NCBI RefSeq assembly: GCF_007678455.1
Contig: NZ_VEEP01000007.1
Span: 254,541-318,540 of the forward strand
DNA length: 64,000 nt
Direction of reading: 5' to 3'
Source: Cytobacillus oceanisediminis 2691
GTDB lineage: Bacteria; Bacillota; Bacilli; Bacillales; Cytobacillaceae
Position 1 is the first letter of the stretch. Each line of letters opens with the position of its first letter. The position numbers were made by a program, and so were the translations under genes. This document shows, piece after piece, positions 7,178 to 15,388 of this stretch. The notes under the pieces are model-generated. The model ran no database searches, was not told the origin of the DNA, and worked only from the letters and a program-made list of their open reading frames with translations.

Positions 7178-8863
7178 ATGCAGTCTGCAGTAAACTCAAC
7201 TTCATTTAAACAAAAAACTAATCAAGTATTAGGAATTAGCCAGGAAGATGCAAGAATCTCGAAATCATACTTATCTATTGCGTTCATCGCATTGCTGCTT
7301 GGCGGTTTCCTGGGCTTGCTTCAAGGCCTGAATCGAGCGGGTGTCCTGCAATTGCCGCCATGGCTTAACTATTATCAGGTGCTTACGGCCCATGGAATCT
7401 TGTTAGTCGTTGTATTATCGGCATTCTTCACGATTGGGTATTTTTATGCCGGACTCTCTCACACGCTGGGAGGATTGCTGCCTAAAGTAAGGAAAATGGC
7501 ATGGATCGGTTTTTGGATGAAGATATTCGGATTTGTTTTGGTCGTCATTCCAATTTTAAAGAATGAAGCCTCGGTCATGTACACCTTCTATCCGCCAATG
7601 GCCGCATCACCAATGTTTTACTTTGGCCTGGTATTCATTGTCTTGGGCATCTGGATGCTAGCATTAGGAGCGTTTACACAGGTTGCGAACTGGAGAAGGA
7701 ATCACAAGGGACAACACCTCCCGATCCTCGCCTTCTTTGCAACAGGTGTCTTCGTCCTGTTAGTCGGCGCAACAGCTTTTGTTGCGGTGGAAGTCCTGTT
7801 CATGATCATTCCATGGACACTTGGCTGGACAGACGGCATAAACGTATTGCTGGCGCGTACACTTTTCTGGGCATTTGGCCATACTGCCGTTAACATTTGG
7901 TATCTGACAGCTGTCTCTGCATGGTATGTCATCGTACCAAAAATAATCGGCGGACACCGTTGGAATGATCTCTTAACACGTATGGTTGTCATTCCGTTAG
8001 TAATTATGAACATTACCGGCGGATTCCACCATCAGATCATTGACCCCGGTATTTCGGAGTCGATTAAATATATGCACGTGTTCATGAGCCTTGCAATCGG
8101 ATTTCCATCTTTAATGACCGCATACGCGATGTTCAGGGTTTTTGAACGTACTGCACGAGCGAAAGGCGGAAAGGGTTTAGTTGGCTGGTATAAAAAGATG
8201 CCATGGGGCGATGTACGATTCCTGTCGCCGTTTATCGCCATGGTAGCATTCATTCCCGCTGGAGCTGGCGGAATTGCACAAAGCACGAACCAATTGGACC
8301 AGGTTATACACAATACAATGTGGGTGGTAGGCCATTTCCACTTAACACTTGGAATGTCTGTCATCATGACCTTCTTCGGCATCAGTTACTGGCTCGTTCC
8401 ATATCTGTCAAAACGGGTGCTGACACCTGCCATTAATAGATTGGGAGTGATTCAAACCGTCATATGGACTATAGGTATGGTGATCATGTCGATTTCCATG
8501 CATGCTGCCGGGCTATTTGGCTCTCCAAGGAGAACATCCTTCACAACCTATGGGGACTTTGCAGAAAAACTTGGATGGAATCCTCTAATGGCAGCGGTGG
8601 GGATTGGAGCAAGCTTATTGCTGATTGCCGTCATCCTTCAAGTTTATGCGGTATTCAACCTCATGTTTTTCGCACCAAAGGGAGTAACAGAATTCCCAAT
8701 TGCCGAAGAGGAAGCAGGAGCGTCGAAAACGCCATACTGGACAGAGCGCTGGGGAATCTGGGTTGTGCTCATGCTATTGGTTGTTTCGATGGCTTATGTA
8801 TTGCCAATCGCAGACATGATCATGAATGCACCTCCAGGATCGCCGCCATTTAAGACTTGGTAA
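7178..8863 (+). CDS. ba3-type cytochrome c oxidase subunit I
   Basis: A 561-residue heme-copper oxidase catalytic subunit of about 13 membrane helices. Visible metal ligands are the low-spin heme His in VLTAHGILL (residue about 71), the CuB pair region HTAVNIWYLT with the downstream double His in GGFHHQII, and the proximal heme pair in VVGHFHLTLG. There is no glutamate-bearing D-channel pattern of A-family oxidases around HTAVNIWYL, which fits family B (ba3). It pumps protons while reducing oxygen and usually has high oxygen affinity, fitting the upstream Fnr-like site. A dispersed repeat and then a terminator follow the stop. Confidence 0.93.
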   Translation: MQSAVNSTSFKQKTNQVLGISQEDARISKSYLSIAFIALLLGGFLGLLQGLNRAGVLQLPPWLNYYQVLTAHGILLVVVLSAFFTIGYFYAGLSHTLGGLLPKVRKMAWIGFWMKIFGFVLVVIPILKNEASVMYTFYPPMAASPMFYFGLVFIVLGIWMLALGAFTQVANWRRNHKGQHLPILAFFATGVFVLLVGATAFVAVEVLFMIIPWTLGWTDGINVLLARTLFWAFGHTAVNIWYLTAVSAWYVIVPKIIGGHRWNDLLTRMVVIPLVIMNITGGFHHQIIDPGISESIKYMHVFMSLAIGFPSLMTAYAMFRVFERTARAKGGKGLVGWYKKMPWGDVRFLSPFIAMVAFIPAGAGGIAQSTNQLDQVIHNTMWVVGHFHLTLGMSVIMTFFGISYWLVPYLSKRVLTPAINRLGVIQTVIWTIGMVIMSISMHAAGLFGSPRRTSFTTYGDFAEKLGWNPLMAAVGIGASLLLIAVILQVYAVFNLMFFAPKGVTEFPIAEEEAGASKTPYWTERWGIWVVLMLLVVSMAYVLPIADMIMNAPPGSPPFKTW

Positions 8864-8866
8864 AAA

Positions 8867-9108
8867 GAAAAGCGAAAGCGCCTTGGTCAGTCCCGACAAG
8901 CGTTGGAGGGCCTGCCAGTGAAGTCGCTCTTTGACTTCATTGGCAGGACTGAAATTGAAAAGCGGAGGCGACTGCCCAACTCCGACAAGCGCTGGAGGGC
9001 CTGACAGTGAAGTTGCTCTTTGACTTCATTGGCAGGACTGAAGCGTCTCGAGGAGTTAGGAGCCGGAGCTAGAAAAACGACTCGAGGGGCTAGGCGCTGT
9101 AGCTGGAC
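8867..9108. repeat. Two adjacent copies of a palindromic intergenic repeat
   Basis: Copy 1 (about 8867-8952) and copy 2 (about 8957-9108) both read AAAAGCG..., CCGACAAGCG(T/C)TGGAGGGCCTG and then a strong hairpin. The hairpin arms in copy 1 are CTGCCAGTGAAGTC and GACTTCATTGGCAG. Copy 1 ends after GGACTGAA, while copy 2 continues with two variant tails (GCGTCTCGAGGAGTTAGGAG and GACTCGAGGGGCTAGGCGC). The G+C is higher than in the neighbouring spacer. The look is that of a REP/MITE-like element dispersed in Bacillaceae genomes. It has no coding capacity. Confidence 0.8.
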
Positions 9109-9153
9109 ACTAATCTAATTGCAAAAAACTTTTTACTTTCTTGTTATGTAAAC

Positions 9154-9190
9154 AAAGAGATAGCTCCTGAAATCAGGACTATCTCTTTCA
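9154..9190 (+). terminator. Rho-independent terminator of the oxidase operon
   Basis: AAAGAGATAG at 9154-9163 pairs with CTATCTCTTT at 9179-9188, with inner TCCTGA/TCAGGA pairing. Confidence 0.75.
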
Positions 9191-9248
9191 AGTCAGAATG
9201 TAATGTGAAAACAGGACCTATATAAGAATCACCACTGAAAAATGGGAT

Positions 9249-9890
9249 GTGATCAATTTGATCAAAAATCGGCAAACGGCCGTATCTTGTATAGTTATAT
9301 TGGTGTTTGGACTTCTTTTATTTTATACAGGAACAGACGGATTCACAGCTTATACAGCAGAGACAGCAAGAGTGACAAAACTGGTTGAAGAACAGCCCCA
9401 GTTTCCACAAGTAACCTTTGAGGATAGTGAGGATCGGACCTATTCTATTTCCGAATTTGAAGGAAAATATGTATTTATCACTTTTATCTATACAGGCTGC
9501 ACTACGATATGCATTAAGCTAGAAGAAAATATGTCGCAGGTGTACGAACTGCTTCCCAGTGAATATATAGGCAAGGATATCATCTTTTTAAGCATCAGCT
9601 TTGACCCGGGCAAAGATGATCCGGCTACGTTGAACAAGTATAAGGATTTATTCGGAAGTGATGGAGAGACATGGAGAATGGCCAGAATCCCTGACCAGGA
9701 ACAGTTGGATACCTTGCTGAAGAAGTTTGGCGTCATTGTGATTCCGGATGGAAATGGGAACTTCGCTCATAATTCTGCGTTTTATTTATTGGACCGTCAA
9801 GGCGCACTAGTGGATGTAATGGATTTTACACTGGTAAATGAGGCAGCAGATAGGCTGAAAGAGACTTTAGAAGCAGACAGGGGGAAATGA
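9249..9890 (+). CDS. SCO1/SenC family copper-binding assembly protein
   Basis: A membrane-anchored thioredoxin-fold protein of up to 213 residues. One N-terminal TM lies at about residues 12-30. The CxxxC copper motif is TGCTTIC and the distal copper-ligand His is in FAHNSAFYLLD. Sco proteins deliver copper to, or reduce, the CuA site of subunit II, which fits its place behind the ba3 oxidase. The start is either GTG 9249 or TTG 9258; TTG has GGGATG at a better distance. The stop overlaps the next frame (ATGA). It has its own short upstream region after the oxidase terminator. Confidence 0.9.
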   Translation: MINLIKNRQTAVSCIVILVFGLLLFYTGTDGFTAYTAETARVTKLVEEQPQFPQVTFEDSEDRTYSISEFEGKYVFITFIYTGCTTICIKLEENMSQVYELLPSEYIGKDIIFLSISFDPGKDDPATLNKYKDLFGSDGETWRMARIPDQEQLDTLLKKFGVIVIPDGNGNFAHNSAFYLLDRQGALVDVMDFTLVNEAADRLKETLEADRGK

Positions 9891-9892
9891 CG

Positions 9893-10450
9893 ATGAATCA
9901 GTTTTTGTTCGGGCTTGCCCTTTTAATCGGTTTAATGCTTCCTCCTGTTGCAAACTTAATGGAATCCGTCATGATCATCCACATGCATATGCAGATGCCG
10001 ATGCTGGTGATTGCCGGTTTTTTCATGGGACAGTTTTTCCAGCAGCGCTTTCCTCATTTCTTTTCCAAATATAATCAAGAGGGCATCCCAGGAATCCTTC
10101 TTTTTATCATCATCATGGGTTATTGGATGCTGCCGCGCACAATGGATGAAGCCTTGACTGCAAATAGTGTGGAATTTTTCAAATTCTTCAGTTTGCCTTT
10201 CCTCGCGGGAGTGCCTCTAAGAGACTCCTGGAAAAAACTCAAAAAGAATCGAAAAAATTTTACGATTGGATTTTTCACAGTGGTTTTTCTGGGAATGGGC
10301 TGGTTATATATTCAAGCAAACGACCAGCTATGCAATAATTACTTAGTAGTTGACCAGATGATCCTCGGGTGGGGATTTATCACAATGGCGATCTGTATGG
10401 TAATTTACCTGGCGTATACGGTATTAGTGGACCCTTCATTATATGAATAA
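9893..10450 (+). CDS. Met/His-rich integral membrane protein, putative oxidase assembly factor
   Basis: A protein of about 185 residues with roughly five membrane helices. The striking feature is HMHMQMPM near residues 28-35, placed at the end of helix 1, a plausible copper or heme coordination patch. Between TM segments lies a basic loop (RDSWKKLKKNRKNF). I prefer ATG 9893, because CAGGGGG is 8 nt away, while ATG 9887 overlaps the sco stop and is too close. It is coupled to sco and resembles CtaG-like/DUF1404-like assembly proteins only in general topology. Function in copper delivery to the ba3 oxidase is inferred from motif and neighbours. Confidence 0.6.
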   Translation: MNQFLFGLALLIGLMLPPVANLMESVMIIHMHMQMPMLVIAGFFMGQFFQQRFPHFFSKYNQEGIPGILLFIIIMGYWMLPRTMDEALTANSVEFFKFFSLPFLAGVPLRDSWKKLKKNRKNFTIGFFTVVFLGMGWLYIQANDQLCNNYLVVDQMILGWGFITMAICMVIYLAYTVLVDPSLYE

Positions 10451-10576
10451 GGAATTGATCCACTGTGCAGATTTCACAGCACGATGCTATAAAGTATAAT
10501 AAGTTAAAGGTAGTTTGTTAGAAATACTTGATATACAAACAGCCAAAAAGGCGAATCAGTGTAGAGGAGGACTAAA

Positions 10577-11257
10577 ATGAAAATAGCAATCTCATTCAGT
10601 GGCGGGAAGGACTCCACGCTGGCATTATACAAAATACAAAACAACCCTGTTTTTGAGGTTGATTCATTGCTCGTGACCCTGACAGAAGGATTCGGCCGGG
10701 TATCGATTCATGGGGTTCGCTATGAGCTGTTGAAGCTTCAATCTGAGTCATTGGGAATTCCATTAAGAGAGGTCTGGCTTCCGCAGGATTGTCCGGATGA
10801 AAAGTATCAAGAAATAATGGGTAAAGCGATAGCAGGGATGAGAAAAGACGGCGTTACCCATATTGCCTTTGGCGATATACATCTTCAGGATGTACGAGAG
10901 TATCGGGAGGAATTATTCTCTGAATCGGGAATAACCCCTGTTTTTCCGCTCTGGGGTATACCGGTAGAGGAAGTAAGCCATGATTTTGTTGATCTTGGTT
11001 TCAAAACGGTTTTAACATGTGTTGATTTAGAAAGGCTGGATCCGTCCTGCGCAGGCATAGTATATGATCGAAAATTCATCATGGAATACCCGAAAGAACA
11101 TGATATTTGCGGAGAGAATGGAGAATTCCATTCATTTGTATTTGATGGTCCAAACTTTGAATTTCCTATCAACTATGGATTAGGCGAGAAAAAAGTGACA
11201 AAGGATTATTTCACTAAAAAAGATCGATTCTTGTTCATAGATTTAATCCCATATTAA
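10577..11257 (+). CDS. PP-loop ATPase of the diphthine-ammonia ligase (Dph6/MJ0570) family
   Basis: A 226-residue ATP-pyrophosphatase. The PP-loop is FSGGKDSTLA at residues about 7-16. The family-specific block HIAFGDIHLQDVREYREEL (residues about 94-112) and the C-terminal ENGEFHSFVFDGP are the signature of the Dph6/MJ0570 family (PF01902). In archaea and eukaryotes it amidates diphthine on EF-2. Bacteria lack diphthamide, so this protein must adenylate and amidate another substrate. It has its own AGGAGG start. Its stop overlaps the end of a convergent micro-gene. Confidence 0.85.
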   Translation: MKIAISFSGGKDSTLALYKIQNNPVFEVDSLLVTLTEGFGRVSIHGVRYELLKLQSESLGIPLREVWLPQDCPDEKYQEIMGKAIAGMRKDGVTHIAFGDIHLQDVREYREELFSESGITPVFPLWGIPVEEVSHDFVDLGFKTVLTCVDLERLDPSCAGIVYDRKFIMEYPKEHDICGENGEFHSFVFDGPNFEFPINYGLGEKKVTKDYFTKKDRFLFIDLIPY

Positions 11258-11361
11258 AGCTTATAAACTTTTAAGTTCAAATAAATGGTCAATAAACTGC
11301 CAGCTAGAAAAATAATGACTCCGGAAATAGAGTTTGGAGAAAGATATTGTAAAAAATCCAT
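11254..11361 (-). CDS. 35-residue single-pass membrane peptide
   Basis: On the minus strand ATG at 11361-11359 follows AAAGGGGTG with 7-nt spacing. The peptide MDFLQYLSPNSISGVIIFLA continues as one hydrophobic helix and ends in a basic LKVYKL tail. It is transcribed away from the MarR gene, with the palindromic operator between them, so MarR may control both. Its 3' end overlaps the stop of the PP-loop gene by 3 bp. No family is recognised. Confidence 0.55.
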   Translation of the reverse strand: MDFLQYLSPNSISGVIIFLAGSLLTIYLNLKVYKL

Positions 11362-11386
11362 AAAAAGCACCCCTTTATTTAGATAT

Positions 11387-11436
11387 AAATATCGTATTAC
11401 GATATTTTGTATTTTAATTATATCGTGTTAAGATAT
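11387..11436. promoter_or_regulatory. MarR operator pair
   Basis: AAATATCGTA-T-TACGATATTT at 11387-11407 is a perfect 21-nt palindrome. A second, weaker site ATATCGT-GTT-AAGATAT lies at 11420-11436. They sit between the divergent membrane peptide and the MarR gene. TTGTAT-17-AAGATA over the second site could be the marR promoter, so autorepression is likely. Confidence 0.7.
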
Positions 11437-11466
11437 ATTTATCAATAAGAAAGTAAGGTGGAATTT

Positions 11467-11850
11467 TTGCTTAGTAAAGACGTATATGAGTACCTTGCTG
11501 AGTTTCGGTACCAATTGAGGAAGTTCCAGAAGTTCAGTGAAACAGCAGCTGAAAATATGGGCATAACCGCCCAGCAGCACCAACTGATGCTAGCCATAAA
11601 AGGATATCCGGAAAGGGAGTATGCTACACCGAGCGAGCTGGCAGAACGATTGCAAATCACCCATCATTCATGCGTCGGCCTGATCGATCGCTGCGAAAAG
11701 TCAGGACTGGTCTCTCGCAGGAAAAACCCGGAAGACGGCAGGAGTGTCTTTGTAGATGTAACCGCTAAAGGGATGGAGATCCTTGAGGGTCTGTCTGAAA
11801 TCCATCTGGAAGAGATCAAACGAATCGGATTGTTTAAGGAGAAGCTTTGA
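11467..11850 (+). CDS. MarR-family transcriptional regulator
   Basis: A 127-residue winged-helix regulator. Start TTG 11467 is chosen since AAGGTGG at 11455-11461 is its ribosome site; the upstream GTG is part of that site. The HTH is in YATPSELAERLQITHHSCVGLIDRCEKSGLVSR and the wing is RKNPEDGRSVFVDVTAKG, with the DxRS/R pattern typical of MarR. N-terminal and C-terminal helices form the dimer domain. It probably binds the palindromes just upstream and responds to a small phenolic or oxidant. The deacetylase gene starts 37 bp downstream and may be cotranscribed. Confidence 0.9.
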   Translation: MLSKDVYEYLAEFRYQLRKFQKFSETAAENMGITAQQHQLMLAIKGYPEREYATPSELAERLQITHHSCVGLIDRCEKSGLVSRRKNPEDGRSVFVDVTAKGMEILEGLSEIHLEEIKRIGLFKEKL

Positions 11851-11887
11851 TACATAACTGAATGACGGGAGAAATAAGAGGTAACTT

Positions 11888-12589
11888 ATGAAAAAGAGAA
11901 TTGTCTATCTTGGAATTATAATTACGATCGTATTCCTTTTTTTGCTTGGGACATATAAATTAATGAATTCCAGGACTTTTCAACTGTTTGGCGGTCTAAC
12001 ATCCCAGGTGGAAACCAAAGAAAAAGTAGTCGCATTAACCTTTGATGATGGTCCAACACAACAAGTGCCAGAAATTTTGCAAATACTAAAGAAGTACGAT
12101 GCTAAAGCAACATTCTTCCTGATTGGAAACGAAATCGAAAAAAATCCAGATGCAGCAGAAATGATAGCCAGGGCAGGTCATCAAATTGGGAATCACACAT
12201 ACTCCCATAACAGGATGGTGTTGAAATCCCCGACTTTTATCAAAAAGGAAATTACCCGAACAAATGAATTAATTGAAGCAGCAGGGTATAAAGGGGAGAT
12301 TGACTTTCGGCCTCCTAACGGGAAAAAACTAATAGGACTGCCCTATTACTTGCATCAGCAAAATATTGACACCATCACCTGGAATCTTGAACCAGATTCC
12401 TTCTATCATACATCTGCTGATAAAATAGAATACGTGATAGATAATGTAAAGCCTGGTTCCATTATTTTATTGCATCCGATGTACGATCAATCTGGAGATG
12501 AGCTTAAGACCATCGAAGGAATTTTGAAGGATTTAACAGTAGAAGGGTATAAATTCGTCACGGTAAATGAGCTTCAGGAAGTTAATTGA
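11888..12589 (+). CDS. Polysaccharide deacetylase (NodB domain), membrane-anchored
   Basis: A 233-residue protein with an N-terminal signal anchor (residues about 4-25) and a carbohydrate esterase 4 domain. Motif 1 is TFDDGPT with the catalytic base and metal Asp (D53/D54). Motif 2 is HTYSH, the zinc-binding His pair. Motif 3 is RPPNG, and LLHP near the end supplies the catalytic His. It removes N-acetyl groups from peptidoglycan or a related polymer outside the membrane. Start is ATG with AGAGGTAACTT upstream. In Bacillaceae such enzymes modify cell wall and alter lysozyme sensitivity. The exact substrate is unknown. Confidence 0.9.
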   Translation: MKKRIVYLGIIITIVFLFLLGTYKLMNSRTFQLFGGLTSQVETKEKVVALTFDDGPTQQVPEILQILKKYDAKATFFLIGNEIEKNPDAAEMIARAGHQIGNHTYSHNRMVLKSPTFIKKEITRTNELIEAAGYKGEIDFRPPNGKKLIGLPYYLHQQNIDTITWNLEPDSFYHTSADKIEYVIDNVKPGSIILLHPMYDQSGDELKTIEGILKDLTVEGYKFVTVNELQEVN

Positions 12590-12624
12590 TCTATAAATGT
12601 ATATGAGGCATTGTGAATCATGCA

Positions 12625-12643
12625 AACCATTGGTATTATGGTT
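12625..12643. promoter_or_regulatory. Inverted repeat upstream of the LacI-type gene
   Basis: AACCAT-TGGTATT-ATGGTT lies 28 bp before the start codon and may be an autoregulatory operator. It differs from the ATGAAATCGATTTCAT sites downstream. Confidence 0.35.
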
Positions 12644-12670
12644 CTGATAGCAAGTTAGGGAGATGTTTTG

Positions 12671-13666
12671 ATGTTGACCATTAAGGAAATTGCAGAGATG
12701 GCAAATGTATCAAGAGCAACAGTCTCGAGAGTTTTAAATGAATCGGGTTATGTAAGTGCAGCAGCTAAAAAGCGAGTGATGGAGGTAATTGAAAAAACAG
12801 GGTATGTGCCCAGCCAACATGCAAAATCACTTCGAACCAAACAAACAAAAGTAATTGGTGTTATCCTTCCGAAAATCAGTACCGAAACATCAAGTCGTGT
12901 AGTAGACGGTATGAATGATGTATTTAGCGAGCACGGTTATCAAATCCTGCTGACTACAACTAACCTTAATCCTGAAAAGGAAATCGAATATATCCGATTG
13001 TTAAAAAGCAGACAGGTTGATGGGATTGTATTAATTGCTACCAATATAAATAAGGAACTAATGGCAGAAATCGAGCAGCTTCAAATACCCTTTGTGGCTA
13101 TTGGACAAGATATTCCAGGTGTATGCAGTGTTACCTATGATGATTATGAAGCCTCGAAAACAATGGCGAAAGCGATTATCGAAAAAGGATATAAAAACAT
13201 CGCTTTCATTGGTGTCGATGAATCAGACCGTGCAGTGGGAATAAGGCGCAAAAAAGGATTCCTGGATTCAATGAAAGAACATAACCTTACAGTCAGAGAG
13301 GGATGGGTCAAAGAGACAAATTTCGGTATATTATCTGGTTACGAGGCGATGAAAGAAATAATGGAGCAATCTAAAAAAGATGACTACCCAGATGCTGTAT
13401 TCGCAGTAACGGACAGAATTGCTATTGGAGCCATGCAGTATTTGAAAGAAGCTGGTTATAAGATTCCCAATCAAATGGCTGTTTCAGGGATGGGTGCTGC
13501 TGATATTTCTCAATATGTCCAGCCGGCATTAACCACAATTGAATATGAAAATCAGAGGGCGGGCGAAGAAGCGGCTTTCATGCTCCTTGATCAAATTGTA
13601 AAGAATGAAAAGAATGATAAGAAGATGATTTTAGGTTATAGACTAATAGTTAGAGATAGTATATAA
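12671..13666 (+). CDS. LacI-family repressor of the sucrose operon
   Basis: A 331-residue regulator. The start is ATG 12671 with AGGGAG 8 nt upstream. The HTH and hinge are MLTIKEIAEMANVSRATVSR and LNESGYVSAAAKKRVMEVI, followed by the YVPSQHAKSLRTKQTKVIGV hinge into a periplasmic-binding-type effector domain. The core contains DGIVLIATN, VTYDDYEASKTMAKAI and VSGMGAADISQYVQPALTTI. It lies directly upstream of a sucrose-type PTS transporter and a sucrose-6-phosphate hydrolase, so it is almost surely their repressor (ScrR/SacR-type). The three palindromes that follow the gene are likely its operators. Confidence 0.9.
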   Translation: MLTIKEIAEMANVSRATVSRVLNESGYVSAAAKKRVMEVIEKTGYVPSQHAKSLRTKQTKVIGVILPKISTETSSRVVDGMNDVFSEHGYQILLTTTNLNPEKEIEYIRLLKSRQVDGIVLIATNINKELMAEIEQLQIPFVAIGQDIPGVCSVTYDDYEASKTMAKAIIEKGYKNIAFIGVDESDRAVGIRRKKGFLDSMKEHNLTVREGWVKETNFGILSGYEAMKEIMEQSKKDDYPDAVFAVTDRIAIGAMQYLKEAGYKIPNQMAVSGMGAADISQYVQPALTTIEYENQRAGEEAAFMLLDQIVKNEKNDKKMILGYRLIVRDSI

Positions 13667-13671
13667 TCGTT

Positions 13672-13687
13672 GTGTAATCGATTTCAT
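13672..13687. promoter_or_regulatory. LacI/CcpA-type operator 1
   Basis: GTGTAATCGATTTCAT differs at two positions from the perfect site at 13826. It lies 6 bp after the regulator's stop codon. Confidence 0.6.
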
Positions 13688-13694
13688 ATTACAG

Positions 13695-13750
13695 CCTAAG
13701 GATAAACATTGATGTAATTAATCAATGAATGTTTTTAGGATTTATTTTTA
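13695..13750 (+). terminator. Probable terminator after the LacI gene
   Basis: CCTAAGGATAAACATTGAT can pair with ATCAATGAATGTTTTTAGG around GTAATTA, followed by ATTTATTTTT. It separates the regulator from the PTS gene. Confidence 0.6.
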
Positions 13751-13757
13751 TAGAAAT

Positions 13758-13773
13758 ATGAAATCGATTCCAT
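13758..13773. promoter_or_regulatory. LacI/CcpA-type operator 2
   Basis: ATGAAATCGATTCCAT has one mismatch to the perfect palindrome, centred 68 bp upstream of it. Confidence 0.65.
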
Positions 13774-13825
13774 TTATTTTAATTTTTAATTTATTTTAAA
13801 GAAGTACATTTTTTTTTGGGTTTAT

Positions 13826-13841
13826 ATGAAATCGATTTCAT
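13826..13841. promoter_or_regulatory. LacI/CcpA-type operator 3, perfect palindrome
   Basis: ATGAAATCGATTTCAT is a perfect 16-bp palindrome that also fits the cre consensus TGNAANCGNTNNCA. It lies 55 bp before the PTS gene start, so both the local repressor and CcpA could act here. Confidence 0.75.
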
Positions 13842-13895
13842 GTTCGCAGGTGATTGGTTTCATTAAGAAATTTTTTAAAAAAGGAGTGTTTACTA

Positions 13896-15296
13896 ATGGC
13901 TGACAATCGTCAAATTGCAAAAGAAATTATTGATGCAGCAGGCGGACAAGAAAATATCTTATCAGCTGCCCATTGTGCTACCAGGCTAAGGATCATGGTA
14001 AAGGACAAAGAAAAAATAGACCAACAGAGAGTAGAAGAAATTGAGAAGGTAAAAGGTGCCTTTTTTAACTCTGGTCAGTATCAGGTAATCCTTGGAACGG
14101 GTACGGTCAATAAAATTTATGAAGAAGTAATAGGTCTGGGGATTGGCAGTTCCACAAAATCTGAGCAAGCCAAAGAGGCAGCTCAGAGCGGGACAGTTTT
14201 CCAGAGAGCGATTCGGTCTTTCGGGGATGTTTTTGTGCCCATCATTCCTGCTCTTGTCGCAACTGGATTATTCATGGGTCTGCGCGGTCTTGTTATGCAG
14301 GAACAAATCCTGGCTTTATTTGGTTTAACACCAGATGATATATCACAAAACTTTCTATTATTTACTCAAGTTTTGACTGATACTGCTTTTATCTTTTTGC
14401 CTGCACTTGTTGCCTGGTCTACTTTCAGGGTATTCGGCGGATCACCGATTATTGGTTTGGTCATGGGGCTCATGCTTGTTAGTCCGTCCTTGCCAAATGC
14501 TTGGAACGTAGCAGGCGGGAGCGCAGACCCAATCATGTTTCTTGGGTTTATTCCAGTGGTAGGTTATCAAGGATCTGTATTGCCAGCTTTTATTGCCGGT
14601 ATTGTTGGTGCCAAGCTCGAGCAGATGATTCGCAAACGTGTTCCTGATGCCTTTGATTTGATTGTAACGCCATTTTTAACTTTATTAATAATGATTAGCC
14701 TGGCATTATTTGTGATCGGCCCTGTCTTCCATACAGTTGAAAACTGGATTTTGGATGCAACAGTTACCGTTTTGGAGTGGCCATTTGGCATCAGCGGATT
14801 CCTGATTGGGTTCTTGAACCAAATCATCGTTGTAACAGGTGTTCATCATGTTTTCAATATGCTGGAAATATCTCTGCTTGAAAAATTGGGCAATAATCCA
14901 TACAACGCAATTGTTACCGCTGCCGTTGCTGCCCAGGGTGGCGCTACATTGGCAGTAGGTTTAAAGACTAAATCCAAAAAGTTGAGAGCGTTGGCACTGC
15001 CATCCTCCTTATCCGCTTTTCTGGGTATAACTGAACCTGCCATTTTCGGTGTGAATCTCCGGTATGGAAAACCGTTCCTGATGGGCCTTATTGGCGGTGG
15101 TGTTGGCGGCTTTTTCGCATCCATCTTTGGCTTAAAAGCAACGGGGATGGCGATTACAGTTATTCCAGGTACCTTGCTCTATTTGAATGGACAAATTTTA
15201 CTGTATTTATTTGTTAATATCATCGCAATTGCCATAGCTTTTGTTTTAACTTGGATGTTTGGTTTTTCCGATAAGCAGTTAAAGGAGAACCAGTAA
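13896..15296 (+). CDS. Sucrose-type PTS transporter, EIIBC
   Basis: A 466-residue PTS permease, started at ATG 13896 after AAAGGAGTG. The EIIB domain occupies residues 1-85 with the phosphorylated Cys in SAAHCATRLRI. The EIIC domain of about ten membrane segments follows from residue about 105, with the conserved GITEPAIFGVNLRYGKPF loop involved in sugar binding. No EIIA domain is attached, so it must use the EIIA of another PTS, as SacP of B. subtilis does. It phosphorylates incoming sucrose to sucrose-6-phosphate, the substrate of the next enzyme. Confidence 0.92.
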   Translation: MADNRQIAKEIIDAAGGQENILSAAHCATRLRIMVKDKEKIDQQRVEEIEKVKGAFFNSGQYQVILGTGTVNKIYEEVIGLGIGSSTKSEQAKEAAQSGTVFQRAIRSFGDVFVPIIPALVATGLFMGLRGLVMQEQILALFGLTPDDISQNFLLFTQVLTDTAFIFLPALVAWSTFRVFGGSPIIGLVMGLMLVSPSLPNAWNVAGGSADPIMFLGFIPVVGYQGSVLPAFIAGIVGAKLEQMIRKRVPDAFDLIVTPFLTLLIMISLALFVIGPVFHTVENWILDATVTVLEWPFGISGFLIGFLNQIIVVTGVHHVFNMLEISLLEKLGNNPYNAIVTAAVAAQGGATLAVGLKTKSKKLRALALPSSLSAFLGITEPAIFGVNLRYGKPFLMGLIGGGVGGFFASIFGLKATGMAITVIPGTLLYLNGQILLYLFVNIIAIAIAFVLTWMFGFSDKQLKENQ

Positions 15297-15340
15297 CTAG
15301 TTACTAAAGGGTAAAAGGCCAACTCAATAATAGTTCCAGG

Positions 15341-15362
15341 TGAGAGGAAGCGATTCCTCTCA
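15341..15362 (+). other. Intercistronic hairpin between PTS and hydrolase genes
   Basis: TGAGAGGAA pairs exactly with TTCCTCTCA around GCGA. No T-run follows, so it is more likely an mRNA stability or processing element than a terminator. Confidence 0.55.
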
Positions 15363-15388
15363 TCGCTATTTCAGCAGGAGGGAACAAC

